A stretch of DNA of 64,000 bases from Gracilaria domingensis. Lineage: Eukaryota > Rhodophyta > Florideophyceae > Gracilariales > Gracilariaceae. The notes under the pieces are model-generated. The model worked only from the letters and a program-made list of their open reading frames with translations, was not told the origin of the DNA and did no database searches. Within the stretch, counting starts at the first letter, position 1, and every line of letters begins with the position of its first letter. Where the stretch lies: contig VCMS01000153.1 in the NCBI GenBank assembly GCA_022539475.1, positions 79,898 to 143,897 on the forward strand. Direction: 5' to 3'. Of this stretch, positions 10,622 through 22,460 are shown piece by piece. The translations under genes and the position numbers were made by a program.

Positions 10622-10863
10622 TTGGCTGCTTTAGAACGATTCGGAGTTGTGGACAAAGAACTAGAGAGGACATCATTGCTTTACATAGAAACATGGTGTT
10701 TCGGTTTTCTCCGCTTTGCCGCCATTCACGGTGTTACCGTTTTCGGCGCCTTATCTGTATTGCAGCCAATTTCTAGGCCTATTGCCGACCTGGTAGAACG
10801 TCTATTTCCCAAAGAGCGCCAGTTCTTTGGCGATTTGATTTTGAGTAATTCCTGCATTCACCC
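10622..10863 (+). other. Protein-like reading frame cut by the copia insertion
   Basis: Eighty codons without an ATG start, with blocks such as GVVDKELERTSLLYIETW and GFLRFAAIHGVTVFGALSVL that look like real protein with a hydrophobic segment. The frame reaches the copia element's target duplication (CACCC, 10859-10863). If the element is removed the frame continues for about ten codons at 35009-35040 and then stops. No family is recognised. It may be the last exon of a host gene, or chance. Confidence 0.25.
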
Positions 10864-10991
10864 TATGCAAGGAGCGCACTGGCTCGTGCTTTACTCACTC
10901 GCCGTCGTCGTGTGCTTATGTACTTCTATTCACTGTAACGCTGTTTGACGCTTGAAAATGGGATGCATCAAGATGTGATGGCTGTTTGACA
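10864..10991 (-). repeat. Copia 3' LTR
   Basis: A 128-bp terminal repeat. Bases 10864-10893 match 18261-18289 with one deleted base, and 10894-10949 match 34947-35002 with two differences. This copy has 41 extra bases (10950-10990) flanked by direct copies of GCTGTTTGAC, so the other LTR probably lost them by recombination between the short repeats. The inner edge is preceded on the minus strand by the purine-rich ACCGGGGAC, a plausible polypurine tract. The LTR is very short for a copia element. Confidence 0.75.
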
Positions 10992-11483
10992 GTCCCCGGT
11001 TGATGCATCGCATTTTGGAAGATATGGGCGCGGGCTAACGTGAAGCAATGCTCGCAGTGTCTCGTATCGTTCGATAGGGAGAGGCTTTGTGAACATGTTC
11101 GCTCGTATTTGTGCTGAGGGTACGCGGTGAAGCTGAATTCTTCTGTTGGATACGTGGTGGTCAAGGTAATGGTGACTGAAATCGATATACTTTTGGCGTT
11201 TTGTCGGGGCTTGGCTTTGAGCTATGAGAATGGTCGAACTGTTATCGATGTAGTGCGGTACTGGTGTCTTTCCGGAGTCTTCTGCGTCGCCAAGCAATTT
11301 TTGAAGCCAATAAGTGTGTCTGGTTGCGTCTGTTGCTGCTATATATTCAGCTTCAGTGGTGGACAGGGCTACCGCATTTTGACGTCCCGAGCTACATGAG
11401 ACGGGTGTGTCTAGGACAAAATGGACCTTGCCTGTGATAGAATTTTGGTTTTTTTCATTGGCATAGTCTGCGTCACTGTACAC
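10968..11483 (-). pseudogene. Copia RNase H
   Basis: The C-terminal domain of a Ty1/copia polyprotein. Visible blocks are SVYSDADYANEKNQNSITG (first catalytic Asp), VALSTTEAEYIAATDATRHT (catalytic Glu), PHYIDNSSTILIAQSQ (Asp) and SAQIRANMFTKPLPIERY, the usual end of copia pol. This part is open for 171 codons, but the RT upstream is not, so it cannot be made as part of a normal polyprotein. Confidence 0.9.
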
Positions 11484-12499
11484 TGACAGTCAAGCTGCAG
11501 GTTGTTTTGGATGGAATGTACGATAGTAGAGGACGTATGTGCGCGTGCCTTTCAGATATTGCAGGAGGGATTTGAGTGCATGTTTGTCATGCTGTTGTGG
11601 GGCTGCCATATGGTGTGCGAGCCTGTTTGTTCCATAAGCTATATCTGGACGTGTGCTGTCTTCCGTATGTCCCCGAGCGTTTGGCGATATCGTTTTGCTT
11701 CTTGCGGATTTAACGCTTTCGTTTGTTCTTGCTAGTCCAGGGCTTTCAGGTTATTGTATGGGGTGCGAGTGGGGTTGCAGTCGGTAATTTTGGTTTGTTC
11801 TAAGACAGCATCAACTGCGTCCGGTTGTGATATATGTGTTCCATCCAAAGTGCGGGTGATGGTCCAGTTTAAGAAGCGGGTTGGTGTCCCGAGTCTCTTG
11901 ACCTTTTATTTCGTCAGAAGCTTTCTGTAGAGGTCGTCAATTCGGATTTGTTGAGATGCAAGTACGAGGAAGTCGTCTATGGTAGTGCTAACGACAGTGT
12001 ACTGGTTACCGTTGGTAAGGGTATACAGGCATGGATCATGCTCCGATTTTTTGAAGCCGATGGACGTGAGGAGTTTTTGTAGGCCGAAGTTGTAGAAGTA
12101 GGCGGCGGTAGGAGAGCCATATAAATTGCCTATAAGTTGACCAAATTTGCTGTTGTGACGGTAACTGCCATCGAAGTTTGGAATTTGTCGTACATATACT
12201 GGTTTGTCGTGGTCGTATTTTTCATGGAGAGAGGCTCACTTGATGTCGAAGTGTTCGAGTGGGAGGTTGTGAGCTGCATGTAATGCGAGTAGCATACTTT
12301 GTGTCATGCGATCGGCTGTGTGTGTTGTGGTATGACTAGGATCAAAGTGAAGTCCCGGTTTCATCAGGTTGCCTCGTAAATTGCATCTGGACTTGCGTTG
12401 CGTGATGTGGCCTTCGGCCGATCTTTTGTAACGATATAGCATCATTAGTGGGATGACATGTTCATTTGGAGCTTCGAACGTCTTTGGAAGCCATCGCAT
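11484..12499 (-). pseudogene. Copia reverse transcriptase, interrupted
   Basis: The RT starts near 12499 (MLYRYKRSAEGHITQRKSRC, then HAAHNLPLEHFDIK with the first catalytic Asp). It continues in degraded form through YGSPTAAYFYNFGLQKLL and the catalytic box TIDDFLVLAS near 11970-12000. In-frame stops lie after LLTK near 11915, after NLKALD near 11735 and around 11555. Family and order match Ty1/copia. The first 87 codons are cleanly open and the rest is not. Confidence 0.8.
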
Positions 12500-12513
12500 G
12501 CTGTTGTGGGTGT

Positions 12514-14163
12514 CTAAGTTTTGGAGTTCGACGTCATATTCGGTCTTCCATTGTGCGGCATCCGGATACTTGCGTGTTTGTTGGATGCTTGTGGAGGAAG
12601 GGGGGCGGTGTTGATGTCAATTGTGTTTGGAAACGATTGTGTGCCATAGCTTCTCACTTTGAATGCATAAGGTTGGGTGCCAGCTGAATCTGTGAGTTTG
12701 TGATATGGGTGGAAATCTTCTGCGCGTACAGTTTGGTATGCATCCGTGCGGAGATTGAGAATTACTATATGGGTGGGAGAGACCGCGTACATGTAACGTT
12801 CAGGGTCTGCTCGTGATTGTAGTTTGGATTTGGGTGAGTATATAGGTATTGTTCCTAGTTGGCCGCACGTGTAGCGACGTTTGAGCTGGGGGAAATCGTT
12901 GTACCATAGGTGGTAAGGGGATGATCCAGCGGTGGCGTGGTGTAGCAGATTGTATTTGAATATGGTATCTCTTGCTGCATCTTCCCAGTAGGAGTCGTCA
13001 AGTTTGGTGGTATGGAGCAGAGTGCGTACGGAGTTCATAATTGTTCTGTTGAGTCTTTCGGCTATGCTATTTTCTTGCGGTTGGTGTGGTGTTCTGAGGT
13101 GATCTTGAAGCTTGTAGTTTGCGTATACCTGTTGTATTTTGTGGGAGGTGTACTCTTTGGCGTTGTCCGTTCGGAAGTGGGCGAGTGGATGACGAAGATT
13201 TTGCTTGATGTGATGAAGTGTGTTATTGATATGCGTTGGGATTTCCTTTCGGTTCTTAATAAAGTGTGCCATAACAAATTTGCTCATGGCGCATACGAGA
13301 AGTAACATGTGGTTGTTGCCATGACTTGATTCTGGTTTGATAGGGCCGCATGTGTCGGAGCTAATATAGGCTCCTACAGGGTAATGATAGGATTTTCGTC
13401 AATGAGGAGATGGGTGCGTTTTGCCGTGGTGGCAGGAGCTGCATGTGAGTTGAATACCATCTGGTAGTGTGGTGGGCATGAGCAGTATGAGTCTTCGTTT
13501 TGCTGTAAGTGCGAGTGTGCGCGGGTCGGCATGGTTAAGGCGCAGATGCCAGTTCTGTGCTTGTAGTTGGATGTTCGAAAGTTTGGATTGTGTGGCTGGG
13601 TTGTGTAGGTTGCGAAGATCCTTTGTGGTTATGGTACGTCTGGTTTTGGTTGATATGGGAGGCGGGTGCGAGCGGTGAGTTTGATGTTGTTGCTGGTGGC
13701 TGATCAATGTGCGCTTGGGTGTGTTGTGTTGGGTTGCTGGTGATGGACGAGGTTTCGTGCTGTTTGTGGTCCGTCGAATGGGAAGTGTACGTGCGGTATG
13801 CGCAGAGCTTGGTGATGTGGTGATTACGTTGATGGTATATCGATTTGTGTGCCATGGGGCGCTAGCAATGATTGATGGTGGATTGTGCTGTTTATTAATG
13901 ATATAGCCCTTATTGGATGTAAACGCTACTAGACCGTATCGTCCGGCCATATCATGCACTGATAAGAGGTTATGCTTAATTGATTTGTTGGCCAGCGCAA
14001 ATGTGCTGATGGTCTTATTCTTTTTGGTGTTCAAGCGCAGGGTTCCACTGTGCGTGCATGTCGTCTGGTGAGCAGTGGCAGATTGTGTAAGAACGGGTTT
14101 GGAGAGGGAGTTCATGTCAAGTATGGGTTTTGTGATGTGTGTAGAGTGGACACCGCTGTCCAA
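12514..14163 (-). pseudogene. Copia protease and integrase, one in-frame stop
   Basis: From 14163 the frame begins in the protease active site (DSGVHSTHI), followed by a LLSVHDMAGRYG block, a Ser/Thr/Pro-rich spacer, and the GAG-pre-integrase zinc motif (WHLRLNHADPRTLA, CSSCHHGKTH). A TGA at 13399-13401 then interrupts the frame. Beyond it the DDE integrase core follows: SSDTCGPI (first Asp), FRTDNAKEY (second Asp), and QENSIAERLNRTIM (Glu). The two open parts share one frame, so the stop is a point mutation. Confidence 0.85.
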
Positions 14164-15336
14164 TAGCTGTCCAATATAAACGTTCTAAAGCTTCATTTTT
14201 CTCTTCATTCATGGGCTCGGGGTTGTTCGGGATCATGGGGTATTGATGAGGGGGGTAGTGATATACGGGTGCCGGGCCTGCATGTTGGTAGTTGGCCTGT
14301 GGTTTCACGTTTCTGAATTTCTTGGGCTCGGCATTGTGCATCAGTGTGGTTGTACTTAATGCGAAGAGAAGTATGGTAGCTGCATAACTGAGCCTAAGGA
14401 ATTCGTTTTGGCGGCGGTGGAAAGCGACCAAAGTTTTGTTGTTGAGGGTACTGAAGACATTGATACTGATGTAACACTGGGCCGTCGTACCCGGTGAAAC
14501 CTTAGGTGCTCGAGGGTTGAGAGGATATGAGCGTCGGTTAGTAGATGCTGAAGAGTGTTTTGAAATGTTGAATGAAATCTCTGATAGTTTTTGGCTTAAG
14601 AGCTGCGATGGGTGCAAGTACGGCTTTTAGAGGGCGTACAGATTTGAGTCCATTGACTAAAAAGTCGACCGTAGTCTCTTCGTCTTCAATGTTTGGATAT
14701 TTGGCGGCGAAATTATTCGGGCCAATTTTGATGTGATTGTCAATATAATCGTCGATGGCCTCTTCAAACAGGACCGTGTATGTCTCCTTTCTCAGGAATT
14801 TGTGGTCATCCTTGTTGGATCTGTTGATGTGGTTGATGATGCTTTAGAGCTGTTCGTGAGACGTAGGGTGGGCATCTGAGACGATGAAAATTCCTGTAAT
14901 CTTTGTTGGTACGCTACTGAGTATTGCAGACAGTGCTCGATTCTGTTTTTTGTAGAGGGTTTCGTGTTCTCGAGGATCTTTTGGTTGCTTTGGAGTTCCA
15001 GTCAGGTGTGGAAGTGCGTTTGCGGTAATTGCATAGCTTTTGAAGGCGAGATACCACGGAGCGCAGTTGGCTACGCTAGGCTCTAGGATTGGGTGATGAT
15101 GGTTGGGGTTTATGTAAAACGTTGTTGTAGAATGCGGTTTCTGAACTTGAGTGGTGTCTACTGCAGAGTGGTTGTCTCTGGCTGTTTCTATGGTGTTGGT
15201 GTATAGTTCTTGAATGTATGGGTCTTGGCGTAGAGCGCGCCTGAGTAGGCGGGCGGTGCGGGTGGTGTTGCTGATCTTTATGAGTGGTGGGGGTTCGGGG
15301 TGGAAAGGTTGGGCGTAGCGGTTAGCGTCTTGGGGC
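14117..15336 (-). pseudogene. Copia gag, degraded
   Basis: Starting near 15330 the minus strand reads gag-like helices (KPHSTTTFYINPN, ANCAPWYLAFKSYAITANAL, PTKITGIFIVSDAHPT) and ends with a variant zinc motif, LCSYHTSLRIKYNHTDAQC, near 14300-14350. Several stops and frame changes occur (for example near 14846 and 14620). A 166-codon open stretch at 14117-14617 covers part of it in another frame. The region ends at the pogo-1 insertion, so the primer-binding site and leader are the few bases between 15336 and the LTR fragment at 18261. Confidence 0.6.
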
Positions 15337-15338
15337 TA

Positions 15339-18253
15339 CCTTCCAGACCAGGGTAATTATGAACAAGGGCTAATTTGGAACACCAACAACTTGAGAAGGT
15401 TATGAACCTCTTAGCTCGTAGTAGCCGTTCTGTAGACCCTGCGGACCGCAAAAGCACATCGCGTAACTAGAAACGACACGTAGAACTCAGTTTGAACAAA
15501 AATGGCGCGCTTTCCTCTTCACAGACACCTGTATTCTTCAGTCTACGTCTGTTGTGTTTATTGACGTATGTTTGTACCTTAGACGCCAGATTCAAACAAA
15601 AGGGCGCCAAACGCGCTGCACAAATCCATACCTCAAAGCCAATGTTCTCTTGCGCTCACCATGTGCCACTGCCTGTCTTCGACTACATCACAGTCGCCAT
15701 GGTGACTCCATCAATGCGTCGCCAAAGCAACACGAAAAAAAAGAGAGAAACGCAGAACAAAGATATCAGGGCGCAGCGAGAGAAAGCGATAGCGTTGATA
15801 GGTACCCACATTCCATATCGAACCATCCGCTCTGTCACAAATCTTTCTCTTGGCAGCATATCACGTCTCAAAACCAAGATGGAGAGGGCAAAACAAGAGC
15901 AAACTCCATATGATGACACAATTTATGACACAAAGAGAGGCCCCAAAACAATTCTTTCGTTTTCCGAGAAGCGGATGATTGTCGCTCGAATGAAGGAAGT
16001 CGCCGAACACGGCTTTACGGTTTCCACGGAAACATTGAAATCAATCGCAGCTAATATTGCGGCCGATGGTCGCAAGGGCTTTCCCAACAAGCTCCGCAGT
16101 GACGATTGGGTCCGTGCCTTTCGTGCCCGACACAGAGATGTAACCCTGCGAAAGATGGAGTCTCGCGAGGGCGCAAAAATAGCCGCAGGCAACCCCGAAC
16201 ATGTTCAAACTTTTGTGGATGCACTCAATCTGTGCATCAATCAGAACCCCAGTATTGCTGATGATACAGACTTGGTCTGGAATATGGATGAAACACAGGT
16301 GTCCATAAATATGGAAGAGACAAAAAAGGGGTTCGTGAGCGCAAACACACATCACGGTGGCTTGCGAATGAAGTGTGATTCGGCTGGTAAGCATTTGACA
16401 GCAGTGATAATTGCCTCCGCTTCCGGCCATGCTCTCCCGCCGTTCTTCATCTTTTCGGGAAAGTACCAGATGAAGAAGTGGTTCGACCCACTTTCAGAAG
16501 ACATCTTCGAAGATGAAACAGGAGTGCCACATTGGTTAGCCCAACAAGGATGGTTTCCTGGAGACAGTTTTGTGATCGGTACTGAGCACGGGTCAATGAC
16601 GAAAGAGGTCATTCCATTTGCAATGGAGCACATAAGGAGACACGCAGCGAAGTACACGAAAGGGCGGAAAATGTTACTCACTCCCGACGGCCATAAATCG
16701 CGAACAGGATGGAAGTGGTTACAACTCGCGAAGGAAGCAAATATTGAAGTCGTACGGAGCCCTGCGAATACCTCACATTTTCTTCAAGCCTGTGACCAGT
16801 CCATTAACAAAATGTACAACGAACAGTGCGCGCCACATACGACCCATTGAAGGTCAAAGCATTCATCGATTTTGGCGACATGGGAATAAAGCTGAAGCTC
16901 GGCACGGCAGGCTTCAAAGCGTTGACAAGCCCAGTTGTGAGGAAAGCCTTCGACGTGATCGGAATGTGGCCAATGGACTTTCGCTTTCTAAGATGGGCAA
17001 AAGAAAAGTGGAACGGCAAGCAAGAGCAAGAATCTGCCGGTACTCGGCGTTCGGATAGGTTAGAGTGCCACAAGCAGTGGGGGGATATTATGTCCGTCGT
17101 TAATCAACGGCTCAGCAAGGAGCACAAGATCGAAAGGCTCGGAGACATTCTGTCAAACGGACGAGACCGTGTGCAGTTCCTTATTCTGAACCGCACTCCC
17201 ACGAAGAAGAGTGTATGGAAGTACCCCATGGAACACTTCGACAGAAATACTCTTAGTCGTGGTGCCCCTGCTTTTTATCTGACGCATGCTGAACTGATAA
17301 AGAAAAAAAAAGAGAAAGAGGAGAAAGAACGTGCCGAGGAGGCTGCTCGTGCGCGTGCGAAACAAGAAACGGCCGAAAAACGAGCACAGCAGGCTGCAGA
17401 GAAACCCCGTTTGAAGACAGAGACTGAAGCGAAGCGCAAGAAAGCAGCGGCAGAGAAAGAAAAGAAACGTAGATTGGCTGTTTTGAAAAGAAAGGAAGTT
17501 GCTGAGCAACGCGCAAAAGCAGCGGGAGAGAAGAGAATGAAGCGGGAGCTGGCTGCGGCAAAGCGCTTGGGGATTGCTGTGAAGAAGAAGAAAAAGAAGG
17601 AACAGACTGCCGATGCTCGAGGATTCAAGCGAAATGGTGAGAAGCGCAGTACGGAAGAAGCTGGCCCAAAGCGTCAGAAAACAGATGCAATCAGTTCAGG
17701 AAGTACTCCATTGGTGTCTGTACCTTGCAGCGGAGCTTTGTTGTCTTCTAACGTTGACGAGCGCTCTTCGGATGATGACTGCGAAGAGACTGGCGAGCCA
17801 GAAAAGCAATCCTTTGCGCAACGCTTGGGTCTCGATGACGAAAGATCCGAGCAGAGTAGCGACCAAAGGGACGAGGATGATGTGGCTAGGAGCTTCTCAA
17901 AGCTTCATAACACGGACACTGATCTGCTGAAGGCGCATACGTTATTGTATCAAGATTCTGTGGGTGATCAGCAATGTGTAGATGACCCAAATTGGCTGGG
18001 TTGGTCGCTGGTGCCCAAAGAGGACGGTGTTCCGAAATGACCGGTGTCGGGCAGTATTCGGCCGTTCTCGACAGGAGAAGAAGAACGGGCCGCCGCGCAG
18101 AGAGTCGACTGCATTTCTGCACGCTACTTTGCTCTTCAATGGCACACTCAAAGAGCTTCTATTAGAGCAGAATTGTGTTTAAATTTAACCTCTGAGCTAT
18201 GCGCTACTCATGATTTGTTTCAAATGTGTTCCAAATTACCCTGGTCTGGAAGG
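15339..18253 (+). mobile_element. Pogo-type DNA transposon (pogo-1), complete
   Basis: The ends are inverted copies of CCTTCCAGACCAGGGTAATT, with further similarity (AATTTGGAACAC) just inside. The element is flanked by TA at 15337-15338 and 18254-18255, the target duplication used by the Tc1/mariner-pogo superfamily. It encodes one DDE transposase on the plus strand, broken by one frameshift. Length 2,915 bp. It is inserted in the copia leader, so it is younger than that element. Confidence 0.9.
15701..18040 (+). pseudogene. Pogo-1 transposase (DDE_1), one frameshift
   Basis: The first part (ATG probably at 15701, open to 16850) has an N-terminal helix-turn-helix (EKAIALIGTHIPYRTIRSV), a CENP-B-like helical region (RSDDWVRAFRARHRDV), and the catalytic triad: WNMDETQV (D1), LLTPDGHKSR (D2) and FLQACDQSINKM (D3). 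The second part, 16826-18040, is offset by one base and continues the C-terminus (TYDPLKVKAFI), then a long Lys/Glu/Ala-rich charged helix (about residues 160-270) and an acidic tail. A single one-base change near 16827-16840 would explain the split. All three catalytic residues are intact. Confidence 0.85.
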
Positions 18254-18260
18254 TATAACC

Positions 18261-18289
18261 TATGAAGGAGCGCACTGGCTCGTGCTTTA
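18261..18289 (-). repeat. Copia 5' LTR, inner fragment
   Basis: Twenty-nine bases (TATGAAGGAGCG...GCTTTA) matching 10864-10893. It ends in TTA at 18287-18289, where the Harbinger element inserted. The rest of this LTR resumes at 34947. Confidence 0.8.
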
Positions 18290-18469
18290 GGGCCTTTCCA
18301 CATAAAGACAGACACGGTGCATTTTGTCCGAAAACGTTTACATTTCGAACAAAACACATCCGAAAAAGACAGGTCGAACTTGTCCACGTTCAATCAAAAC
18401 GCATTACATTTTGTCCGCGCTTTTTGAGCGACGAAAAGCGCCGGACAACCCAGCGCTCAAAACGGTTCG

Positions 18470-19480
18470 ATGCAGTCCAAAAGTGGAGCGGCGGCGAGGG
18501 CGCCTGTTACTGCGCACCCGCCACCACCGACTCACTTGCCGTCGCTTCTTGGCGCCGCACTTGGCGCCGCTCCGCTGCAACCGCTCTTTGTTGCAATACA
18601 CGACGCTGCCCTTTCCCGTTCTCCTCACTGCTACCACGGTTCTCGCCGGACTCGCGGCCCCTTCTTCCCCCCGGTCCCGCCGACGTTCCTTCTCACTACA
18701 TTCGGCACAATCTCCTGTTCCCCGGCTTTTGAATCCGCACTCGCCACCGCCTTCTGTCGCGGCAATCGACAACTTTTTTGCTGTCATAGTCGCCGCCAAA
18801 ACTTTCCGCGACACTCGCCGCCAGCCCTTGTCGCCGCAATCATTGCCTCCTCGCTGCCGCATTTTCGATCGCTCTTCTTCGTTATACACGCCACTGTGTC
18901 TTCCCGCCACACTGTCCACCTCCCGTCGCCGCTGCACTCGCCGCCGCATTCGCCGCGGACTCCTGCCGCACTTTTCCCCAACCCTTACCGACCTATTCGC
19001 CGCCGCCTTTTGCCCCTCGCTCTTTACCGCCCCGCTGCCGCACTTGCCGCCTGTCTCTCCTCACCGCCGCACTTGCCGGCCGCAGCGCCTCACCGCCGCA
19101 CTTACTGCCCGCCGCTCTTTTCCGCCACACTTTTCTTTGCTCGTTGCGGCCGCCCTCGCGCCGCCGCCCGTCTGCCGTACGTGCTGCCACACCTGCCGTC
19201 GCCTGGCTGCCGCTCTCGTTTCCACTATTGTTGCAGGCTTTCTAGCTGCTCTTGCCGGTATCCCCGCCACCGATCTTCCGCTGCACATCCTGGCCACGAA
19301 TATTGCCTTGGTTTTTGCTACCGCTTTTACTGCGATCAATCAGTGCCCTTCTCGTTGCCCAACTCGCTTCCCACCGCACTTGTCGCCCCATTTCCTCACT
19401 ACCACTCTTCCGGCGATACACAGTGTCCATGTTTTCGCCACACTTTCCGGCACTCATTCTGTTCCAACCCAGAGAACCTG
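18470..19480. repeat. CCG/CGC-rich low-complexity tract
   Basis: About 1 kb in which GCCGCACTTGCCGCC-like words recur dozens of times without a strict period. Because of the bias, long frames are open in several phases on both strands; their Pro/His/Ser/Arg-rich products look like composition artefacts. It occupies the Harbinger 5' subterminal region. Confidence 0.6.
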
Positions 19481-19567
19481 TCGCCCCGCATTAACATCGC
19501 AAAAACCGAAGTGAAGCGGGGCATGCACATCTTCGGTACTGGTAGACTCTGACCGTGGACCTGTTCA

Positions 19568-20893
19568 ATGACACACGCCATGAGAGGCTTGGACGCAGAG
19601 CATAGCAGTACGGACTCTACACATCCGGAAAGTCCAGGAGTATCCGTGGCGCAAAGGAACGCTTTCGCAATGATTGCGCAATGCATTATGGGCCTCGACG
19701 ATGTAAGCGATCAGCTTATTGCCTCTCTTGTCACCGAAGGAGACCAAATGGGGATTCTCGTCAACTCATCGGATATGCGTGGGGGTAATAATAACAGGGT
19801 ATGGTGCAGAATAAGAATTTCTCCAAGATGGCTGTACGACTACGCTTTTCATCCGGACGTGAGATTGACCCCTTCTTGGTCTTTACTTTTCAGGGTTCCA
19901 CACGGAATTTTTTGTCAGTTGGTCGGAGCTGTATATGCAAGCAGTCGGGCACTAGAGAGAACAAGAGGACGAAAACCGCTGGCCGTTGAGCTGCGGGTGG
20001 CTGCGTTTCTGATGTACGTGGGAGGGGGAACCTGCGAGCGCGTTGCGACGACGTTGGGAATAGGTCGCAGTACAGTCAATGACTGCATTCGAACTGTATC
20101 GAGCACAATCTGTAGGACATTCAATGATGAAGTAAGGTTTCCGACGACAGAGGGAGAAGTTGCGGAAGTGATGGCAGGATTCAAAAGGCTAGCTGGTTTA
20201 CCGTATTGCGTGGGTGCGATCGATGGCACACACATTCGTTGGTCGGCATGCCCAGAAGACCAGTACTATGAGTATCGGTGTTACAAAGGCTTCACAAGTA
20301 TTATAATATTCGCGGTTTGCGATGCAAGAAGGAGAATAATATATGCCGATGTGGGGCTTCCGGGCGTGCTGGGAGACAGTTCGATATATGGACGGTCAGT
20401 GCTGAAGAGGAATATTGATAGTGGGAAATGGCTGGGCGACGCAATAGTAAAGGATCTTACGGTTGGAGGCATACGTGTGAGGCCTTACTTGATGGGAGAC
20501 TGTGCCCTTACACTAGAGGAAAACATGATGAAGTCAAGTTCTGAAGCTGAAATGAAAGCCAATCCTGTGCTACGAGTGTGGGACAAAATTGCATCGACGA
20601 CTCGAAAACCCATTGAGTGTTCATTTGGCATACTAAAAAACCGCTTTCACATTCTCCGCACTGGTATCCACTTGCACCACGAAGACGCCATCTCAATTAT
20701 GCTAATGGCCTGCATAATTGTTCATAATATGTCACTGTGTGACAGCGAGCAGTACGAAACAGACCTACCTGACGATATGGAAGGCAATGCAGATGAAGTA
20801 ACAGGAGAAACAGCAAGAGCCCGTGCACAACGTGATGCGATTCTTTACTATATTTGTGGACGCCATTTTTGGGGGAAACAGCGCGGGTGGTGA
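19568..20893 (+). pseudogene. PIF/Harbinger transposase, C-terminus replaced by LTR
   Basis: A 441-codon DDE_4/HARBI1-type transposase. Visible are a helix-turn-helix-like stretch (GTCERVATTLGIGRSTVND), the first catalytic Asp in GAIDGTHI, a KGFTSIIIFAVCD block, the second Asp in PYLMGDCALTL, and the last acidic residue in IECSFGILKNRFHIL. The catalytic part is intact. The last 13 or so codons are not native: the frame runs into the gypsy LTR at 20855 and stops at 20891-20893. The lost C-terminus is short, so residual activity cannot be excluded. The second Harbinger gene would normally supply DNA binding. Confidence 0.9.
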
Positions 20894-21660
20894 CAAACCC
20901 AAGGAGAGCGACACAATAAATGCTCGAGAGTACCAGCCCAAAAGGGGCGACAAGTTAACGTAGCTCAGATGCCTGCACGAGCAGACAAGATAACCCTAAG
21001 ATAGCAGAAACTCTCCGCTAACAGGAAGCGGGGAGAGTAATTAAACGAGAGTGTGTTTCGGCGTTCGATGCCGAATGCTAACACAACGACAGAATGCAGT
21101 GCCAACAGACCAACACACCAAGGCTGTCGGCGGAACAGTAGAATGGGCAGGGCTAAGGCGTTCGATCCTGTCGTCGATACCACCATAAACCTAGTAACCA
21201 GGCGAGGTGGCGACAGGAAGGGAACCCGTGCAATGCGTACCACTGCCCACGTCCGTCCGGAAGAACGGGGATGTAGATATGATCGCAATGTGCGGACGAG
21301 CCAAATGGAGGGCAGCACAAGGCGAGCGTGTAGGGAACGGCGGGAGACTGGGCCGGCGGGAATAAGGAAATGTAGTGGGAAAGGTTGGTGGCAGGGAGGC
21401 GCAGACTGCGCTGAGGGAAGATGGGATTGCCAAAGGAAAGAAGGTTGGTGACGACGGAAAGGGAGGAAGAAAGGCGAGAGAAGCAAGGAAGGGGGGGGGG
21501 GGTCTTCGAGGGGGGAAGTGGTCTGCCCGAGTCGAGTTGGCGGTGAGGTCTCGAACTCGGGGGTTTATATCTACAATCACAGTACTTCGTGTACCCTACG
21601 CCACATGCTGAATATCGGTCTCCACTAAATACTCTAGCAGTGATGACATGCGATGATGGC
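20855..21660 (-). repeat. Solo LTR of the Ty3/gypsy family
   Basis: About 800 bp closely matching 4138-4945, including the conserved GATATAAACCCC promoter-like site and an ATG 12 bases from the inner edge. Similarity stops exactly at TGTGGACG (20855), where Harbinger sequence begins, so no internal gypsy sequence remains; this is the usual product of LTR-LTR recombination. I could not find a clean flanking duplication, and the outer edge near 21660 is approximate. Confidence 0.75.
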
Positions 21661-21850
21661 ACAAATTCAGTACATCTTCCGGCTCACCTCAGGGCTAAAG
21701 CCCTACTATGGTCCACCACTTTGGGGTATCTTCCCCATAATGTTACAGGTTCGAGGTACCTACGTGTCTTATCAAGTTTGTTTTCAGTTTGTACTGTCGT
21801 GTCCAAACTCGCTCCTGGTATCCGAACCGTACTCACGCCACCAGCTCACA

Positions 21851-22273
21851 ATGACCAACGTAACGACCGACATTCGTCAACTGACGGACGACGAGACTGA
21901 TAAATCCGATATTCACCGTATGGAATCCACCGTAATCGAATATGAGGCTGAAGAGGCGTCTTCTAGTGTTAGCTCCAGCCCGGAAGATGATGCTGACGAT
22001 ATGGAGTACACGTGGGACGATGACGCTCCCCCTCCTTCCCGAATGGAAAACTTGGAGCAGCTGCTGTTGGACATGGTGGCCAAGAAAGTTGAGGTGGATT
22101 TGGGTATGTTGGAAATCTATGTAGCGGTTCCGCGGCTTTCTTTGGGCTACACTCGTGGTCTAATGGCCGGCTTACTGTTTGCTTGCAAACACCATAGTGT
22201 CCTGATGAATGGTCCTTCTCTTTTTGCCAAGGTGTATCGCGCACTTAAAGTGCAGTACGATTCCTCCAAATGA
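21851..22273 (+). CDS. Acidic hypothetical protein in Harbinger
   Basis: About 140 codons from ATG 21851. The first 70 residues are strongly acidic and Ser-rich (IEYEAEEASSSVSSSPEDD, then MEYTWDDDAPPPSRME). The C-terminal half is more globular and hydrophobic (LGMLEIYVAVPRLSLGYTRG, LMAGLLFACKHH). No family recognised. It follows the solo LTR, within the transposon. An upstream extension without ATG is open to 21653. It could be a transposon accessory protein or a chance frame. Confidence 0.3.
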   Translation: MTNVTTDIRQLTDDETDKSDIHRMESTVIEYEAEEASSSVSSSPEDDADDMEYTWDDDAPPPSRMENLEQLLLDMVAKKVEVDLGMLEIYVAVPRLSLGYTRGLMAGLLFACKHHSVLMNGPSLFAKVYRALKVQYDSSK

Positions 22274-22460
22274 CGTCATTGGTTCTTCTGAGCCCCTGTG
22301 GTCGGCGCTTTTGTAAAGGCGTTTCTGCTTGGTTGCATTTGAGCGATTCGTTTTGATGCGTTACAATCTTGCCCCAAAGCGTCATCGCCAGTACACCATT
22401 ACAAGGCTAGCCAGCACCCTCCCACATAATTGTCACAGCAACGTCCGTAGCACCAGCAGC

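Noticed and set aside
18262-19552. Long Pro/His/Arg-rich frames on both strands
   Set aside because: They come from the CCG-rich low-complexity tract and occur in several phases at once.
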